64,000 nucleotides of DNA from contig NZ_LAJC01000026.1 of the NCBI RefSeq assembly GCF_000981225.1, positions 1-64,000 of the forward strand, given 5' to 3'. This DNA is from Allosalinactinospora lopnorensis (GTDB lineage: Bacteria > Actinomycetota > Actinomycetes > Streptosporangiales > Streptosporangiaceae). The stretch's first letter is position 1. Each line of letters starts with the position of its first letter. This document shows positions 48,042 to 57,384 of this stretch, in pieces. A program made the translations under genes and the position numbers. The notes below the pieces were generated by a model. It searched no databases, was not told where the DNA came from, and saw only the letters and a program-made list of their open reading frames with translations.

Positions 48042-49592
48042 TCACACGTAGGACTCTACATCCCGTTCGACCGGGAGCTCGATCGAGACCTTTGTTCCCC
48101 CGCTCTCCTGCGGCTTGATCTCCAGTTGCCCGCCGAGCTCCCCCACGATCAGGGTACGCACGATCTGCAGTCCCAGGCTCGCCGTGTCGTCGATGTCGAA
48201 CTCCGGGGGCAGCCCCCCGCCGTCGTCACTCACCTCGACCAGCAGTCGGCTCCCGTTCTCCTCCTCGTCGGGACGGGCGTCCTCCCGGTACACCCGCACC
48301 TCGATCCGACCCGGACCGTAGTCGAGACCGTGCTCCACCGCGTTCTGCACCAGCTCGGCCAGCACCATCGACAGCGGTGTCGCGACCAGCGCCGATAGCA
48401 GACCGAACTGGCCCACCCGGTGCGGCTCCACCGGATCCCCGGTCGAGGAGACCTCAGCGGCCATCTCGATCACCCGGTCGGCGATGTCGTCGAAGTCCAC
48501 GACCTCGTCCGGGGTGTGCGAGAGCATCTCGTGCACGATCGCGATCGACCCCACCCTGCGCACGGCCTCGTCGAGCGCCGCCCTGCCCTCGGGGTGCCGC
48601 AACCGCCGCGATTGCAGGCGCAGCAGCGCCGCCACCGTCTGCAGGTTGTTCTTGACCCGGTGATGGATCTCCCGGATCGTCGCGTCCTTGGTCATGAGCT
48701 CGCGCTCACGCCTGCGCAGCTCGGTCACGTCTCGGACCATGACCAGCGCGCCTATCCGGACTCCCCCGATGACCAGCGGGATCGAACGCAGCTGTACCGT
48801 CGAGCCGCGCGCCTCCACCTCGGCCTCCTGCGGGACGCGGCCACCCGCGGTCCAGGTGAGCACCTCGTCCCGGGCGTCCCCCGCGGCGGCGAGGTCCAGG
48901 GTGGTCCGGTCCAGCCGGGCGCCCACCAGGTCCGCCGCGAGTCCGAGACGGCGGTAGGCCGACAGCGCGTTGGGACTGGCGTAGATGACCTCTCCGTCCT
49001 GGTCGAGCCGGAGCAGACCGTCGCCGACGCGCGGCGAGCGCACCATCAGCGGACCCTGGTCACTGAACGGGAACTCGCCCTCCGCGATCATCTGCGCCAG
49101 GTCGCTGGCGCTCTGCAGGTAGGTGAGCTCCAGGCGGCTGGGCGTGCGCGCCGCGCTGAGGTTGGTGCTGCGCTGGATCACACCGATCAGCCGCCCGTCG
49201 CGGCGGACCGGGATCGTCTCCTCCCGGACGGGCACGCCTCCGGACCAGTCCGGATCGCCCTCGCGGCAGATCCGGCCCTCGCGCCACGCGTGGTCGATCA
49301 GGACGCGCTTGCTGCTGGGACGTGTCCGGCCACTCCCGCCCGCGGTTCCCGCCGGGTCATCCCGGAGAATGGTCTCCACCAGATCGTCCTGGAAGGCGGT
49401 CGGCCCGGTGGTCGGGCGCATCTGCGAGACCGCGACCCAGCCGGTGTCGTCGCGCAACCGCACCCAGAGCACCAGGTCGGCGAACGACAGGTCAGCGAGC
49501 AGTTGCCAGTCGGAGACCAGCGAGTGGAACCACTCGAGGTCGCCCGTTTTGAGCGCCGTGTAGCGCCGGATCAGATCGCTGAGGTGAGGCAC
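48042..49592 (-). CDS. PdtaS-type sensor histidine kinase (HisKA_2, PAS)
   Basis: A cytosolic 516-residue kinase. An N-terminal GAF-like sensor spans about 1-150 ([34 protein letters not shown]). A PAS domain lies at about 185-300 ([35 protein letters not shown]). Then comes the phospho-His in [20 protein letters not shown], the HisKA_2 hallmark, and a C-terminal ATPase with N-box [10 protein letters not shown] and G-box [12 protein letters not shown]. No membrane segment. In Mycobacterium PdtaS signals to an RNA-binding ANTAR regulator PdtaR; no PdtaR gene is in this window. Adjacent to whiB, as in mycobacteria. Confidence 0.9.
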   Translation of the reverse strand: MPHLSDLIRRYTALKTGDLEWFHSLVSDWQLLADLSFADLVLWVRLRDDTGWVAVSQMRPTTGPTAFQDDLVETILRDDPAGTAGGSGRTRPSSKRVLIDHAWREGRICREGDPDWSGGVPVREETIPVRRDGRLIGVIQRSTNLSAARTPSRLELTYLQSASDLAQMIAEGEFPFSDQGPLMVRSPRVGDGLLRLDQDGEVIYASPNALSAYRRLGLAADLVGARLDRTTLDLAAAGDARDEVLTWTAGGRVPQEAEVEARGSTVQLRSIPLVIGGVRIGALVMVRDVTELRRRERELMTKDATIREIHHRVKNNLQTVAALLRLQSRRLRHPEGRAALDEAVRRVGSIAIVHEMLSHTPDEVVDFDDIADRVIEMAAEVSSTGDPVEPHRVGQFGLLSALVATPLSMVLAELVQNAVEHGLDYGPGRIEVRVYREDARPDEEENGSRLLVEVSDDGGGLPPEFDIDDTASLGLQIVRTLIVGELGGQLEIKPQESGGTKVSIELPVERDVESYV

Positions 49593-49753
49593 TCACAAAT
49601 CATCCATGGTTGAGGGCATACTCAAGGGACGGACTCGACCAGTGGTCCAAACCAATGGCAGCCGGTTCGGCAGCCCGCAGCCGACCCGGGGCCCGACCCG
49701 GCGAGGACGCGACGAGTCGCCGAACGGGGTGGGAAGTGGTGGAGGAAGCCGAC

Positions 49754-50497
49754 GTGACGGGTCAGCGAACGCTCGAGGAGAATCCCCGTGTCCCCAAGTA
49801 CTACCAGGTCAAGAAGCAGCTTCTGGACCTGATCGAGGCGATGCCCGCGGGCAATCCGGTGCCCCCGGAACGCGCGCTCGCAACCCAGTTCGGCACGTCG
49901 CGAACCACGGTCAGGCAGGCCCTGACCGAGATGGTGGTCGAAGGCCGGCTGCTCCGCATCCAGGGCAAGGGAACCTTCGTCGCCAAACCCAAGGTGGCGC
50001 AGGTCCTGCAGTTGACGAGCTACACCCAGGAGATGCGCTCGCACGGTCTGCACCCGGCGACCCGCATCCTCGATGTGAGTTACATCAACGCCGACGACCA
50101 CCTGGCCGAACTGCTGGCGATCCGCTCCGGCGGCCGGGTGCTGCGGATCGAACGGCTGCGGCTGGCCAACGGCGAACCCATGGCGGTGGAGACCGCGCAC
50201 CTGGCGGCGCGCAGGTTCCCCGGGCTGCGCCGCCAGCTTGAGCGCTTCGCGTCGCTGTACGAGGCGCTGGCCAGGGCCTACGACGTCCGACTGGCCGAGG
50301 CCGAGGCGTCCATCGAGACCGTGCTGGCCACACCGAACGAGGCCCGGCTGCTCGGGGTCGACGTCGGCCTGCCGCTGGTGCTGCACTGCCAGCACAGCTT
50401 CGACGCGGAGGGCCACCCGGTGGAGTGGGTGCGTTCGCTCTACCGCGGCGACCGGTACAAGTTCGTCACCCGCCTGCGCCCCCCGGCGGAGGAGTGA
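49754..50497 (+). CDS. GntR-family regulator with UTRA domain (DasR/NagR-like)
   Basis: A 247-residue repressor. The winged helix-turn-helix spans about 20-85: [20 protein letters not shown] then [20 protein letters not shown] and [20 protein letters not shown]. The UTRA ligand-binding domain follows ([56 protein letters not shown]). UTRA members sense sugar phosphates or other metabolites; DasR-like proteins sense N-acetylglucosamine derivatives. No sugar-uptake gene is next to it, so its target is uncertain. I chose the GTG at 49754, six bases after GGAGGAAG, over earlier in-frame starts. Confidence 0.9.
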   Translation: MTGQRTLEENPRVPKYYQVKKQLLDLIEAMPAGNPVPPERALATQFGTSRTTVRQALTEMVVEGRLLRIQGKGTFVAKPKVAQVLQLTSYTQEMRSHGLHPATRILDVSYINADDHLAELLAIRSGGRVLRIERLRLANGEPMAVETAHLAARRFPGLRRQLERFASLYEALARAYDVRLAEAEASIETVLATPNEARLLGVDVGLPLVLHCQHSFDAEGHPVEWVRSLYRGDRYKFVTRLRPPAEE

Positions 50498-50645
50498 GGC
50501 GCTCCGCCGGGAAGGAACGCAATGCTCAAGATCGGTGGGAGCCGGCCCCGAGACTCCCCGCTCGGGAAGTGTGGACTGGCTCACCCCCGACCCTACTGAC
50601 TGGTAAGTTATGGAGGTGTCCGGCAAGGCGCCTAAGGAGAGTGTT

Positions 50646-52313
50646 ATGCCCCCGTCCCCGCCCCCGTTCACCGGCCGCCTCACGGGCCACGGAGGATCGC
50701 ACGCCGTCGCCGCGGCACGGCACCACGGCGTCGACACGATGTTCACGCTGAGCGGCGGGCACGTGTTCCCCCTCTACGACGGCGCGGTGCGGCCCGATCC
50801 GACGATGCGGCTGCTGGACGTCCGGCACGAGCAGACCGCGGTGTTCGGCGCCGAGGGGATCGGCAAGCTCACCCGCCGGGCGGGCCTGGCCGTGGTCACC
50901 GCGGGCCCCGGCGTCACCAACGGCGTCAGCGGCGTCGCCACGGCGCACTTCAACGGCTCGCCGATGGTCCTCATCGGCGGCCGCGCCCCGGACGGCCGCT
51001 GGGGGCAGGGACTCCTCCAGGAGCTCGACCAGCCGCCGCTGCTGGAGACGATCACCAAGCGCGCCCGGACCGTGCACGGCACCGACGAGATCGGCGTGGA
51101 CGTGGACGAGGCGTTCACCCTGGCCAACACCGCCCACCGCGGCCCCGTTTTCCTGGACATACCGATGGACCGGCTCTACGACCAGGCGGAGGTCGAGGTC
51201 AAAGGGGCCGCCGCTCCCGCGGAACGCGCCGCCGACCCCGACCGGGTCCAGGAGATCGCCCGGCTGATCAGTGAGGCGGAGCGCCCGGTCCTGGTCTACG
51301 GCTCCGATGTCTGGCTCGACGGCGCCGAGCGCACCGCCCTTGAGGTGGCCGAAGAGCTCGGCCTGCCCGTCATCACCAACGGCCAGGGACGCGGTGTGCT
51401 GCCCGCGGGCCATCCGCTGCTGGCCGCCCGCGCGCGCGGAACGGCGTTCGGCCAGGCCGACCTGGTCGTGGTGGTCGGGACACCGTTGGACTTCCGCCTC
51501 GGCCACGGCCTGTTCGGCGGAAGGGACGGCGCCCCACTGGCGAAGGTGGTGCACATCGCCGACTCCCCCGGCCAGGTCGCGACCCACCTGACACTGGCCG
51601 GCTCGGCCTGCGGTGACCTGTCGGCCATCCTGCGGAGCATCGGCGACACCGCCAAGCCCGGCCCCGGGGTCGGCCGGTGGCGCGGCACCCTCGCCGAGGC
51701 GGCGGCCGCGGCGTCCGGGGACGACACCGAAGCGCTCGCCAGCGACGCCGACCCGATCCACCCCGCCCGGATCTACGGCGAGCTCAACCGGATACTGGAC
51801 GACGACGCTGTGGTGATCGGCGACGGCGGCGACTTCGTCTCCTACGCCGGCAAATACGTCGAACCGCGCCAGCCCGGCACCTGGCTCGACCCGGGCCCGT
51901 TCGGCTGCCTGGGAACGGGGATGGGCTACTCCATCGCCGCCCGGCTGGCCCGCCCGTCCGCGCAGGTCGTGACGCTGATGGGCGACGGCGCGGCCGGGTT
52001 CTCGCTGATGGATGTGGACACGCTGGTCCGGCACGAGCTGCCCGTGGTCATGATCTGCGGTAACAACGGGATCTGGGGCCTGGAGAAGGCGCCGATGCAG
52101 ATGATCTACGATTACGACGTGGTCGCCGAACTGGCCCCGCAGACCCGCTACGACGAGGTCGTCCGCGCGCTGGGCGGCGGCGGGGAGCTGGTCACCGATC
52201 CCGGTGAGATCGGCCCTGCTCTGCGCCGCGCCTTCGATTCGGGCGTGCCGTACATGGTCAACATCGCCACCGACCCGGAGAACGTCTACCCGCGGAAGAC
52301 GATGGGGGTCTAA
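50646..52313 (+). CDS. Thiamine-diphosphate enzyme of the acetolactate synthase family
   Basis: A 555-residue ThDP enzyme of the acetolactate synthase/oxalyl-CoA decarboxylase group. The N-terminal domain has VDTMFTLSGGHVFPLYDGA, with the catalytic Glu in RHEQTAVFGAEG. The central domain has PVLVYGSDVWLDGAERTALE. The C-terminal ThDP site is GDGAAGFSLMDVDTLVRHEL plus the downstream Asn pair ICGNNGIWGLEK (GDG-x(n)-NN motif). The ATG at 50646 has an AAGGAG site; an earlier in-frame ATG at 50610 lacks one. No ilvN-like small subunit is next to it, so it may be a catabolic or IlvG-like stand-alone enzyme; the substrate is uncertain. Confidence 0.9.
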   Translation: MPPSPPPFTGRLTGHGGSHAVAAARHHGVDTMFTLSGGHVFPLYDGAVRPDPTMRLLDVRHEQTAVFGAEGIGKLTRRAGLAVVTAGPGVTNGVSGVATAHFNGSPMVLIGGRAPDGRWGQGLLQELDQPPLLETITKRARTVHGTDEIGVDVDEAFTLANTAHRGPVFLDIPMDRLYDQAEVEVKGAAAPAERAADPDRVQEIARLISEAERPVLVYGSDVWLDGAERTALEVAEELGLPVITNGQGRGVLPAGHPLLAARARGTAFGQADLVVVVGTPLDFRLGHGLFGGRDGAPLAKVVHIADSPGQVATHLTLAGSACGDLSAILRSIGDTAKPGPGVGRWRGTLAEAAAAASGDDTEALASDADPIHPARIYGELNRILDDDAVVIGDGGDFVSYAGKYVEPRQPGTWLDPGPFGCLGTGMGYSIAARLARPSAQVVTLMGDGAAGFSLMDVDTLVRHELPVVMICGNNGIWGLEKAPMQMIYDYDVVAELAPQTRYDEVVRALGGGGELVTDPGEIGPALRRAFDSGVPYMVNIATDPENVYPRKTMGV

Positions 52314-52338
52314 CGGCCAGTGCCTCCGTCGCCACTCT

Positions 52339-52382
52339 CGGCGGAACCGGTGCCCCGGCGAGCGCTGGGACCGGTTCCGCCG
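52339..52382. terminator. Bidirectional terminator
   Basis: Perfect 13-bp inverted repeat (52339-52351 with 52370-52382) between the convergent ThDP-enzyme and biotinyl-protein genes. Confidence 0.7.
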
Positions 52383-52402
52383 GGACCGGCGGAACGGAAA
52401 CG

Positions 52403-52615
52403 CTAGCCGACCACCGCCAGGAGGTCGCCCTCCTGCACGACGTCGCCCTCGAAGACGTCGACGCTGACGATCCGGCCCGGCTCTTCGAGCAGAACCGGGA
52501 TCTCCATCTTCATGGACTCCAGGATCACCACCGCGTCCCCCTCCTCAAGCTCGTCGCCGGGGGCCGCCGTCACCTTGAAGACGTTCGCGACCATTTCCGC
52601 GCGGATTTCCGCCAT
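52403..52615 (-). CDS. Small biotin/lipoyl attachment-domain protein (BCCP-like)
   Basis: A 70-residue protein that is a single biotinyl/lipoyl domain. The attachment site reads ESMKMEIPV, where the Met-Lys-Met Lys (about residue 36) is the biotin-type site. The strands VFKVTAAPGDELEEGDAVVI before it and GRIVSVDVFEGDVVQEGDLL after it fit the flattened barrel. It would carry biotin between carboxylase subunits, but no carboxylase gene is adjacent. A protein of this size and context (TB7.3, next to pdtaS-whiB1) exists in mycobacteria. Confidence 0.92.
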   Translation of the reverse strand: MAEIRAEMVANVFKVTAAPGDELEEGDAVVILESMKMEIPVLLEEPGRIVSVDVFEGDVVQEGDLLAVVG

Positions 52616-52698
52616 CTCGCGCCCCTTTTCCTACCCGGTGACTGCTTCCTACCCGACGGGGCTGATCTTACGGCAGTACCCGCAGGTAGAACTCCCGG

Positions 52699-54000
52699 TC
52701 ACCACCGGGGTGTCGGCCGATCGAGCACCCGGGCCATCGCCTCGACGACAGCGGGATCGTACTCGTGACCGGCGTCCATGCACAGCCGCTGCAGCACCGC
52801 CTCGGTCCGCTCGCGGTCGGTGGACTCCCCCACGAGGTCGTCGAACGCGTTGGCGACCTTGATGATACGGCTGCCCAGCGGCGGCGGGCCTTCGTCCCCG
52901 TCGCCGTGGCACGACTCGCACTGGCGGCGGACCAGTTCGGCGACGGAGTCCAGCACCCCGGTCTCCCGGATCACCGCCGACCCGAGCTCGGCGATCCGAC
53001 GCTGCTCGCGCGGCGAGGCGAGCACCGTCGCCCCACTGGCGATCGGCGAGCGGAGGGAGAGCTGCCCGATGTCGTGCATCAGCGAGGCGTACTCCAGCTC
53101 CAGCAGCTCCGACTCCCGCAAACCCATCTCGCAGCCGATCTCTCCGGCCAGTCGGCTCACCCGGCGGGAGTGGCCCGTCTCCACGTACCCGCCGACCTCG
53201 GTGACACGCGACAACGCGCGCACGGTCTGCAGGTAGGTGAACCGGATCTCGGCGTAGCGCCGGAACGCCACCTGTGTGACCAGGAGCGGGGCGGTGAACA
53301 CCAGCAGCCCCGCGAGCCCGGTCACGGTGCTGGCCAGGGCTATGAGGATGCCCGAGGAGCCGATGGCCATACCGATCGCGAACTGCGCCCGCAGCTCGTC
53401 GCGGAACGCCACGTTGAGCCGGGTCCGCAACCGTTCGGCCCGGATCGCCGCGGCGATACCGGAGTCGATCACCCACGCCATCATGACCAGGCCGGCCATC
53501 ACGGACAGCACGAGCCACCAGCGGCCGGACTCGGGGACCACCTGCTCGGCGAAGGGCCGGAACACCAGCGCGATCACCACGACGATCAGCACGCGGCGGG
53601 CGAGGTCGCTCCAGCGGGGGCCGCGCCCGACAGCGATGTGCGGTAACTCCCCCAAGGCGAGACCGAGGGCGACCAGGGCGATGGCCTGCCAGGCCGAATG
53701 GTGGACCGGTTCCCCGCCGATGTCGAGCAGGAAGGTGTAGCCGAGGGCGCCGGCCGACGCGATCGGCGCGATCTCGCGATGGCCGGGCAGTGTGATGCGG
53801 GCCAGCTCGCCGGCCGCGATGAGCGCGCCGAAGGCGAGCGCGGCGTTCGGCTCCACGAACCCGGTGAAGAGCGTCCACAGCAGCGAGCCGCCGGCGCACA
53901 CCGCCGCAACGATGATCACTAGCGATCGCGTCGGGTTGATCCGGCTATTCTGCTGCCAGCGGCGCTGCGGCGCCTCGTTCGCAGAACCCAGCGTTATCAC
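52699..54000 (-). CDS. Membrane HD-domain phosphohydrolase-like protein
   Basis: A 433-residue protein with about eight membrane segments in the first 250 residues (including SLVIIVAAVCAGGSLLWTLF, ALAFGALIAAGEL and VFTAPLLVTQVAF), and a cytoplasmic HD domain after them. The domain has GHSRRVSRLAGEIGCEMGL, the HD pair in YASLMHDIGQLSL, and SRIIKVANAFDDLVGES; HxxGxG/GYP is replaced by QCESCHGDG, so it is not a canonical HD-GYP domain. Its GTG start overlaps the stop of the HD-GYP gene (GTGA). The pair may act together in cyclic-dinucleotide or (p)ppGpp-type signalling; substrate unknown. Confidence 0.85.
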   Translation of the reverse strand: MITLGSANEAPQRRWQQNSRINPTRSLVIIVAAVCAGGSLLWTLFTGFVEPNAALAFGALIAAGELARITLPGHREIAPIASAGALGYTFLLDIGGEPVHHSAWQAIALVALGLALGELPHIAVGRGPRWSDLARRVLIVVVIALVFRPFAEQVVPESGRWWLVLSVMAGLVMMAWVIDSGIAAAIRAERLRTRLNVAFRDELRAQFAIGMAIGSSGILIALASTVTGLAGLLVFTAPLLVTQVAFRRYAEIRFTYLQTVRALSRVTEVGGYVETGHSRRVSRLAGEIGCEMGLRESELLELEYASLMHDIGQLSLRSPIASGATVLASPREQRRIAELGSAVIRETGVLDSVAELVRRQCESCHGDGDEGPPPLGSRIIKVANAFDDLVGESTDRERTEAVLQRLCMDAGHEYDPAVVEAMARVLDRPTPRW

Positions 54001-55345
54001 CGCTCGGCCTCCTCTGTGAGACGGAGCGGGACGCTTGGGTCGTCGTGGTCCTGCTGGGCGATCTCCGCGATATCGTCATCGGGCGGCTCGACGATGTCGG
54101 GAGTCTCCCAGCCGTCGCGGCCGACCGCGCTGATCAGGGCGTCCACCATCACCGGGTCGAACTGCGTTCCGGCGCAGCGGCGCAGCTCGGCGATCGTCTC
54201 CTCGACGGAGCGCGCCTTGCGGTAGGAGCGCGTGGAGGTCATGCAGTCGAAGGCGTCGGCCACCGAGATGATCCGGGCGAACTCCGGGATCTCCTTGTCC
54301 GCCAGGCCCATCGGGTACCCCCGGCCGTCCATGCGCTCATGGTGGTGCATGATCCCGGCGAGGGCCTCGTCGAGGAAGCCGATCTCCCGGACGATCTCAT
54401 ACCCGCGCATCGGGTGCAGCTGGATGGCCGCGAACTCCTCTTCGGTGAGCCGACCGGACTTCTGCAGCACCTTCGTGGGCACCCCGAGCTTCCCGACGTC
54501 GTGCAGCATCCCGGCGTAGCGGATGGTCTGCACGCGTTCGGCGTGCATACCCAGCTCCTGGGCGATCATCCGGACGCCTTGGAAACCCGCATGCAGTGGC
54601 CGCGCGTGTAGTAGTCCTTGGTCTCGACGGCCTGGCAGAGAGTCGCGAGAGTGGCGTCGTGCGCACGCTGCTCGGCGATGTACTGGTCGAAGGTCCAGCG
54701 CGCGATGAACAGCGGCAGCAGTACCAGGAGCACGGCGAAGGGCCCGACCACCCCCCAGATCGCGGCGATGAACAGGCCCAGCGTCCCGTAGCCGATCGAG
54801 GAGAGCTCCAGGGTGGCCAGCGGGCGCCAGCGGATCTTGTGCGGCCGCTGGATGCGCACGACGCCCAGGCACCACATGAGTCCGGCGACGAGCGCGGCGT
54901 TGACGACCGTGTGCGCCAGGATCGCGGCGGTGAAGGGGAGCACGATCCAGGGGAAGTCCCCGCGTTCGGGAACCCCGATTCCACCCCCCAGTAGCAGGAA
55001 GACCTTGCCCGCCAGGTACCCGGCGAGAGCGAATTGGGCGCCGTTGAACACGCGTTTGACGATGCTCTGGCGCCGGAAGATCAGACATGAGGAGAAGCCC
55101 ACCACAGCGGCGCCGACAGGCCCCACCAACACGACGGCCGCCAGGGACGCCGACGAGCTCGGGGAGATGCCGGCCTTTCCGCTGTCGACCATCGTGCTAA
55201 TGGATTCCGCGATCACGAACAGGATCGCGACCAGGATCAACGTCGCCGGGTCGATCTCGTCATAACGGCCAAGAAGAACGATGACGGCCGCGCTCAAGGC
55301 GACGAGGCCGACGTACAAACGCGCCGCCAGAGGAAGCGAACGCAT
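53997..55345 (-). CDS. Membrane HD-GYP domain phosphodiesterase-like protein, frame break
   Basis: A probable cyclic-di-GMP-type phosphodiesterase. From 55345 come about eight membrane helices (RLYVGLVALSAAVIVLLGRY through FAVLLVLLPLFIARW). Then the HD-GYP domain begins: ATLCQAVETKDYYTRGHCMR. The frame breaks at about 54577 (AAGGCG for AAGGGCG); one more G continues MIAQELGMHAERVQTIRYAG then MLHDVGKLGVPTKVLQKSGR, HHERMDGRGYPMGL (the GYP motif) and SVADAFDCMTSTRSYRKARS. Restored length is about 449 residues. The HD and GYP residues needed for the bimetallic site are present. Uncorrected, the protein would lose its catalytic half. Confidence 0.87.
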
Positions 55346-55403
55346 TCCCCGGCACCTCCTGCCCCGTTGGCGACCGAACTGTCACGGTTTCACTTGTTCC
55401 GTT

Positions 55404-55496
55404 CTACCACCACGACCACCCGGAGACCGTCGCGATGAGCCATACGGCGTTGATTACCAGGTAAACGAGCTGCACGATCAGTACGCTCATGAACAT
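55404..55496 (-). CDS. Possible 30-residue membrane peptide
   Basis: A short minus-strand frame: MFMSVLIVQLVYLVINAVWL then IATVSGWSWW. It is a single clear membrane helix with two aromatic residues at its end. A GGGAGAGGCGGA stretch lies just upstream of the ATG. It precedes the HD-GYP gene by about 58 bases on the same strand. Codon third positions are G/C-rich, as in real genes here. I recognise no family. It could be a small membrane protein or leader peptide; the evidence is only composition and a ribosome-binding site. Confidence 0.4.
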   Translation of the reverse strand: MFMSVLIVQLVYLVINAVWLIATVSGWSWW

Positions 55497-56072
55497 TCCG
55501 CCTCTCCCCTTCCCTGAACCGGGCCCCACCTAAATGCCGGGACCCGGCACGCGAATTACCCCATACGGTGGATTGACGGCCAGTTTAACGGTGCACAAGA
55601 GCCGTCCGATTCCTTCTTCCCGAACTGCCGAGACGAACTCGGGAAAACATCTCCGAGCAGATTTTCAAACTACGGAAATACTAATTTAATTAGAAGTGCG
55701 CCATGTGACGCTACGCAGTCCCCGACGAAAACACGCCGGGAACGGAAACGCCCCCCACCCCGAGGAGGACGGATAGAATCCCAGTTGACACGACCAGGCT
55801 GCAGTCACTCTAAGTAGCGGCAATTAACAGGGGCGAGATGTATCGGCTCTTCCGGTGAGCCGATCTGACCGGACTAAAAATCCTGTATCCCATCGGCGTG
55901 TCGCCCCCGTGCGCCCGTGGCGGGACGGGACCCTTCTCCAAAATACGAAGACCCTTCGGAGGCGAAACCAGCACAATGTCCGGATACACCAAGACGGCGG
56001 CCGATGTCATCGACCGCCGCCATTGCGGCCATTGTCCGCCCTGTCCCGATAATTCACGTCTGCGGATTTCCG
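55497..56072. other. Long AT-richer intergenic region
   Basis: Over 570 bases without a gene. The GC content is low for this genome around 55,580-55,860. It includes the palindrome CTAATTTAATTAG at 55681-55693. A minus-strand frame at 55810-56010 is not protein-like. It probably holds the promoter of the membrane peptide/HD-GYP run. Confidence 0.4.
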
Positions 56073-56357
56073 CTACTCGGCGTGCGCCTCCCGGATCCTC
56101 AGATCCGCCCTGGCCGCCTCAAGCCGGCTCAGAACCTTGCTTCGCAGGTCACTGGGGGGCGTATCATGCCCGCAGTGCTTGGCGACCAATTTCTTGACGA
56201 CCTCTTCCAGGCCGTACTCCTCCAGGCACGGCGAGCACTCGTCGAGGTGGACGCGGATCTCCGTGTAACTGGTCTCTTCGAGCTCGCCGTCGATGTAGGC
56301 ATAGACCTTGGCCAGTACCTCGCTACAGGGTGTAGCGTGCGGTCCTCCACAGCTCAT
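56073..56357 (-). CDS. rsrA: Zinc anti-sigma factor (RsrA-type)
   Basis: A 94-residue redox-sensing anti-sigma factor that holds SigR inactive until its cysteines are oxidised. The zinc motif is [20 protein letters not shown] (H-x3-C-x2-C, the ZAS pattern). Earlier Cys residues are in [20 protein letters not shown], and the helix-rich C-terminus is [17 protein letters not shown]. It overlaps the sigma-factor stop by four bases, the standard arrangement. Confidence 0.92.
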   Translation of the reverse strand: MSCGGPHATPCSEVLAKVYAYIDGELEETSYTEIRVHLDECSPCLEEYGLEEVVKKLVAKHCGHDTPPSDLRSKVLSRLEAARADLRIREAHAE

Positions 56358-57139
56358 CGTTGGTCCCTCCGATTTACCCCACCTTGAGACGCCTCCAACG
56401 CCATGGAGTCGCGCTCCGCCTCCTCGAGGATTCCGCGGTCCACCGCGTACCCCTCCAGCAGCGAGCGCAGCTGGCGTCTACCGCGGTGCAGCCGCGACAT
56501 CACAGTCCCGATCGGAGTGTCCATGATCTCGGCGACTTCCTTGTAGGCGAAGCCCTCGACGTCTGCAAGGTAGACGGCGATCCGAAAGTCCTCGGGCAGC
56601 TCCTGCAGCGCACGCTTGACGTCGGTGTCGGGCAGGTGCTCGAGTGCCTCGGCCTCTGCGGACTTCAGCCCACTGGACGAGTGCGACGCCGCTTGGGCGA
56701 GCTGCCAGTCCTCGACGTCCTCGGTGCCGGCCTGCTTCGGCTCCCGCTGCTTCTTGCGATAGGAGTTGATGAAGGTGTTGGTGAGAATCCGGTAGAGCCA
56801 CGCCTTGAGGTTCGTTCCTTCCTTGAACTGGTGGAACGAACCGAACGCCTTCGCGAATGTCTCCTGGACGAGGTCCTCGGCGTCGGACGGGTTGCGTGTC
56901 ATCCGCAGGGCTGCCGAGTACAGCTGATCCAAGTACGGCAGTACATCCCGTTCGAACCGAGCTCCACGCTCGTCGACTGTCTCCTCGACCTGATCCAAGC
57001 CCGCCGGCCTCCTTGTGCTGGTCTCCCGTGGAGCAACCGTAATCTCACGATACGACTCGAACGGCGCGGACCGCACATCCACACCAGACGGACGCGTGTC
57101 CGGGCGTGCTTCCCGCGGGCTATCTGTGGCAGCCGGCAT
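56354..57139 (-). CDS. sigR: ECF sigma factor, SigR/SigH family (thiol-oxidative stress)
   Basis: A 261-residue ECF12-type sigma factor. Region 2: [20 protein letters not shown] then [20 protein letters not shown] and [20 protein letters not shown]. Region 4: [20 protein letters not shown] then [20 protein letters not shown] and [15 protein letters not shown]. The first 60 residues form an acidic extension with no known domain; the true start may be a later in-frame codon, and the ATG at 57139 has only a weak GAGG site. It pairs with RsrA. In Streptomyces the regulon covers thioredoxin and mycothiol genes. Confidence 0.92.
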   Translation of the reverse strand: MPAATDSPREARPDTRPSGVDVRSAPFESYREITVAPRETSTRRPAGLDQVEETVDERGARFERDVLPYLDQLYSAALRMTRNPSDAEDLVQETFAKAFGSFHQFKEGTNLKAWLYRILTNTFINSYRKKQREPKQAGTEDVEDWQLAQAASHSSSGLKSAEAEALEHLPDTDVKRALQELPEDFRIAVYLADVEGFAYKEVAEIMDTPIGTVMSRLHRGRRQLRSLLEGYAVDRGILEEAERDSMALEASQGGVNRRDQR

Positions 57140-57384
57140 AGATCCGCCTCAACCTCCTTATCGACGCGCCATTGACATCCCCGTGAGAGTCAGAGACGGT
57201 CCTGGTTACTCTGGGGACGGCCCGTCGTGCAGTGATGCCACGTCTCAACAACGGCCCGGTGCCGCTGATTCCGGCCGGCGTGCGTCGACGTACCCGCCGA
57301 ACTTGCGTTTTCGGCTGAGCCCGGCAGGTGAAGCGTGGAAGAGTACGGGTAAAACTTTCTTGGAAGGCGTGGAGAGGAGCGAGT

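Noticed and set aside
55810-56010. A 66-codon minus-strand frame in the AT-richer gap
   Set aside because: No ribosome-binding site, motif or hydrophobic pattern; probably chance in lower-GC DNA.
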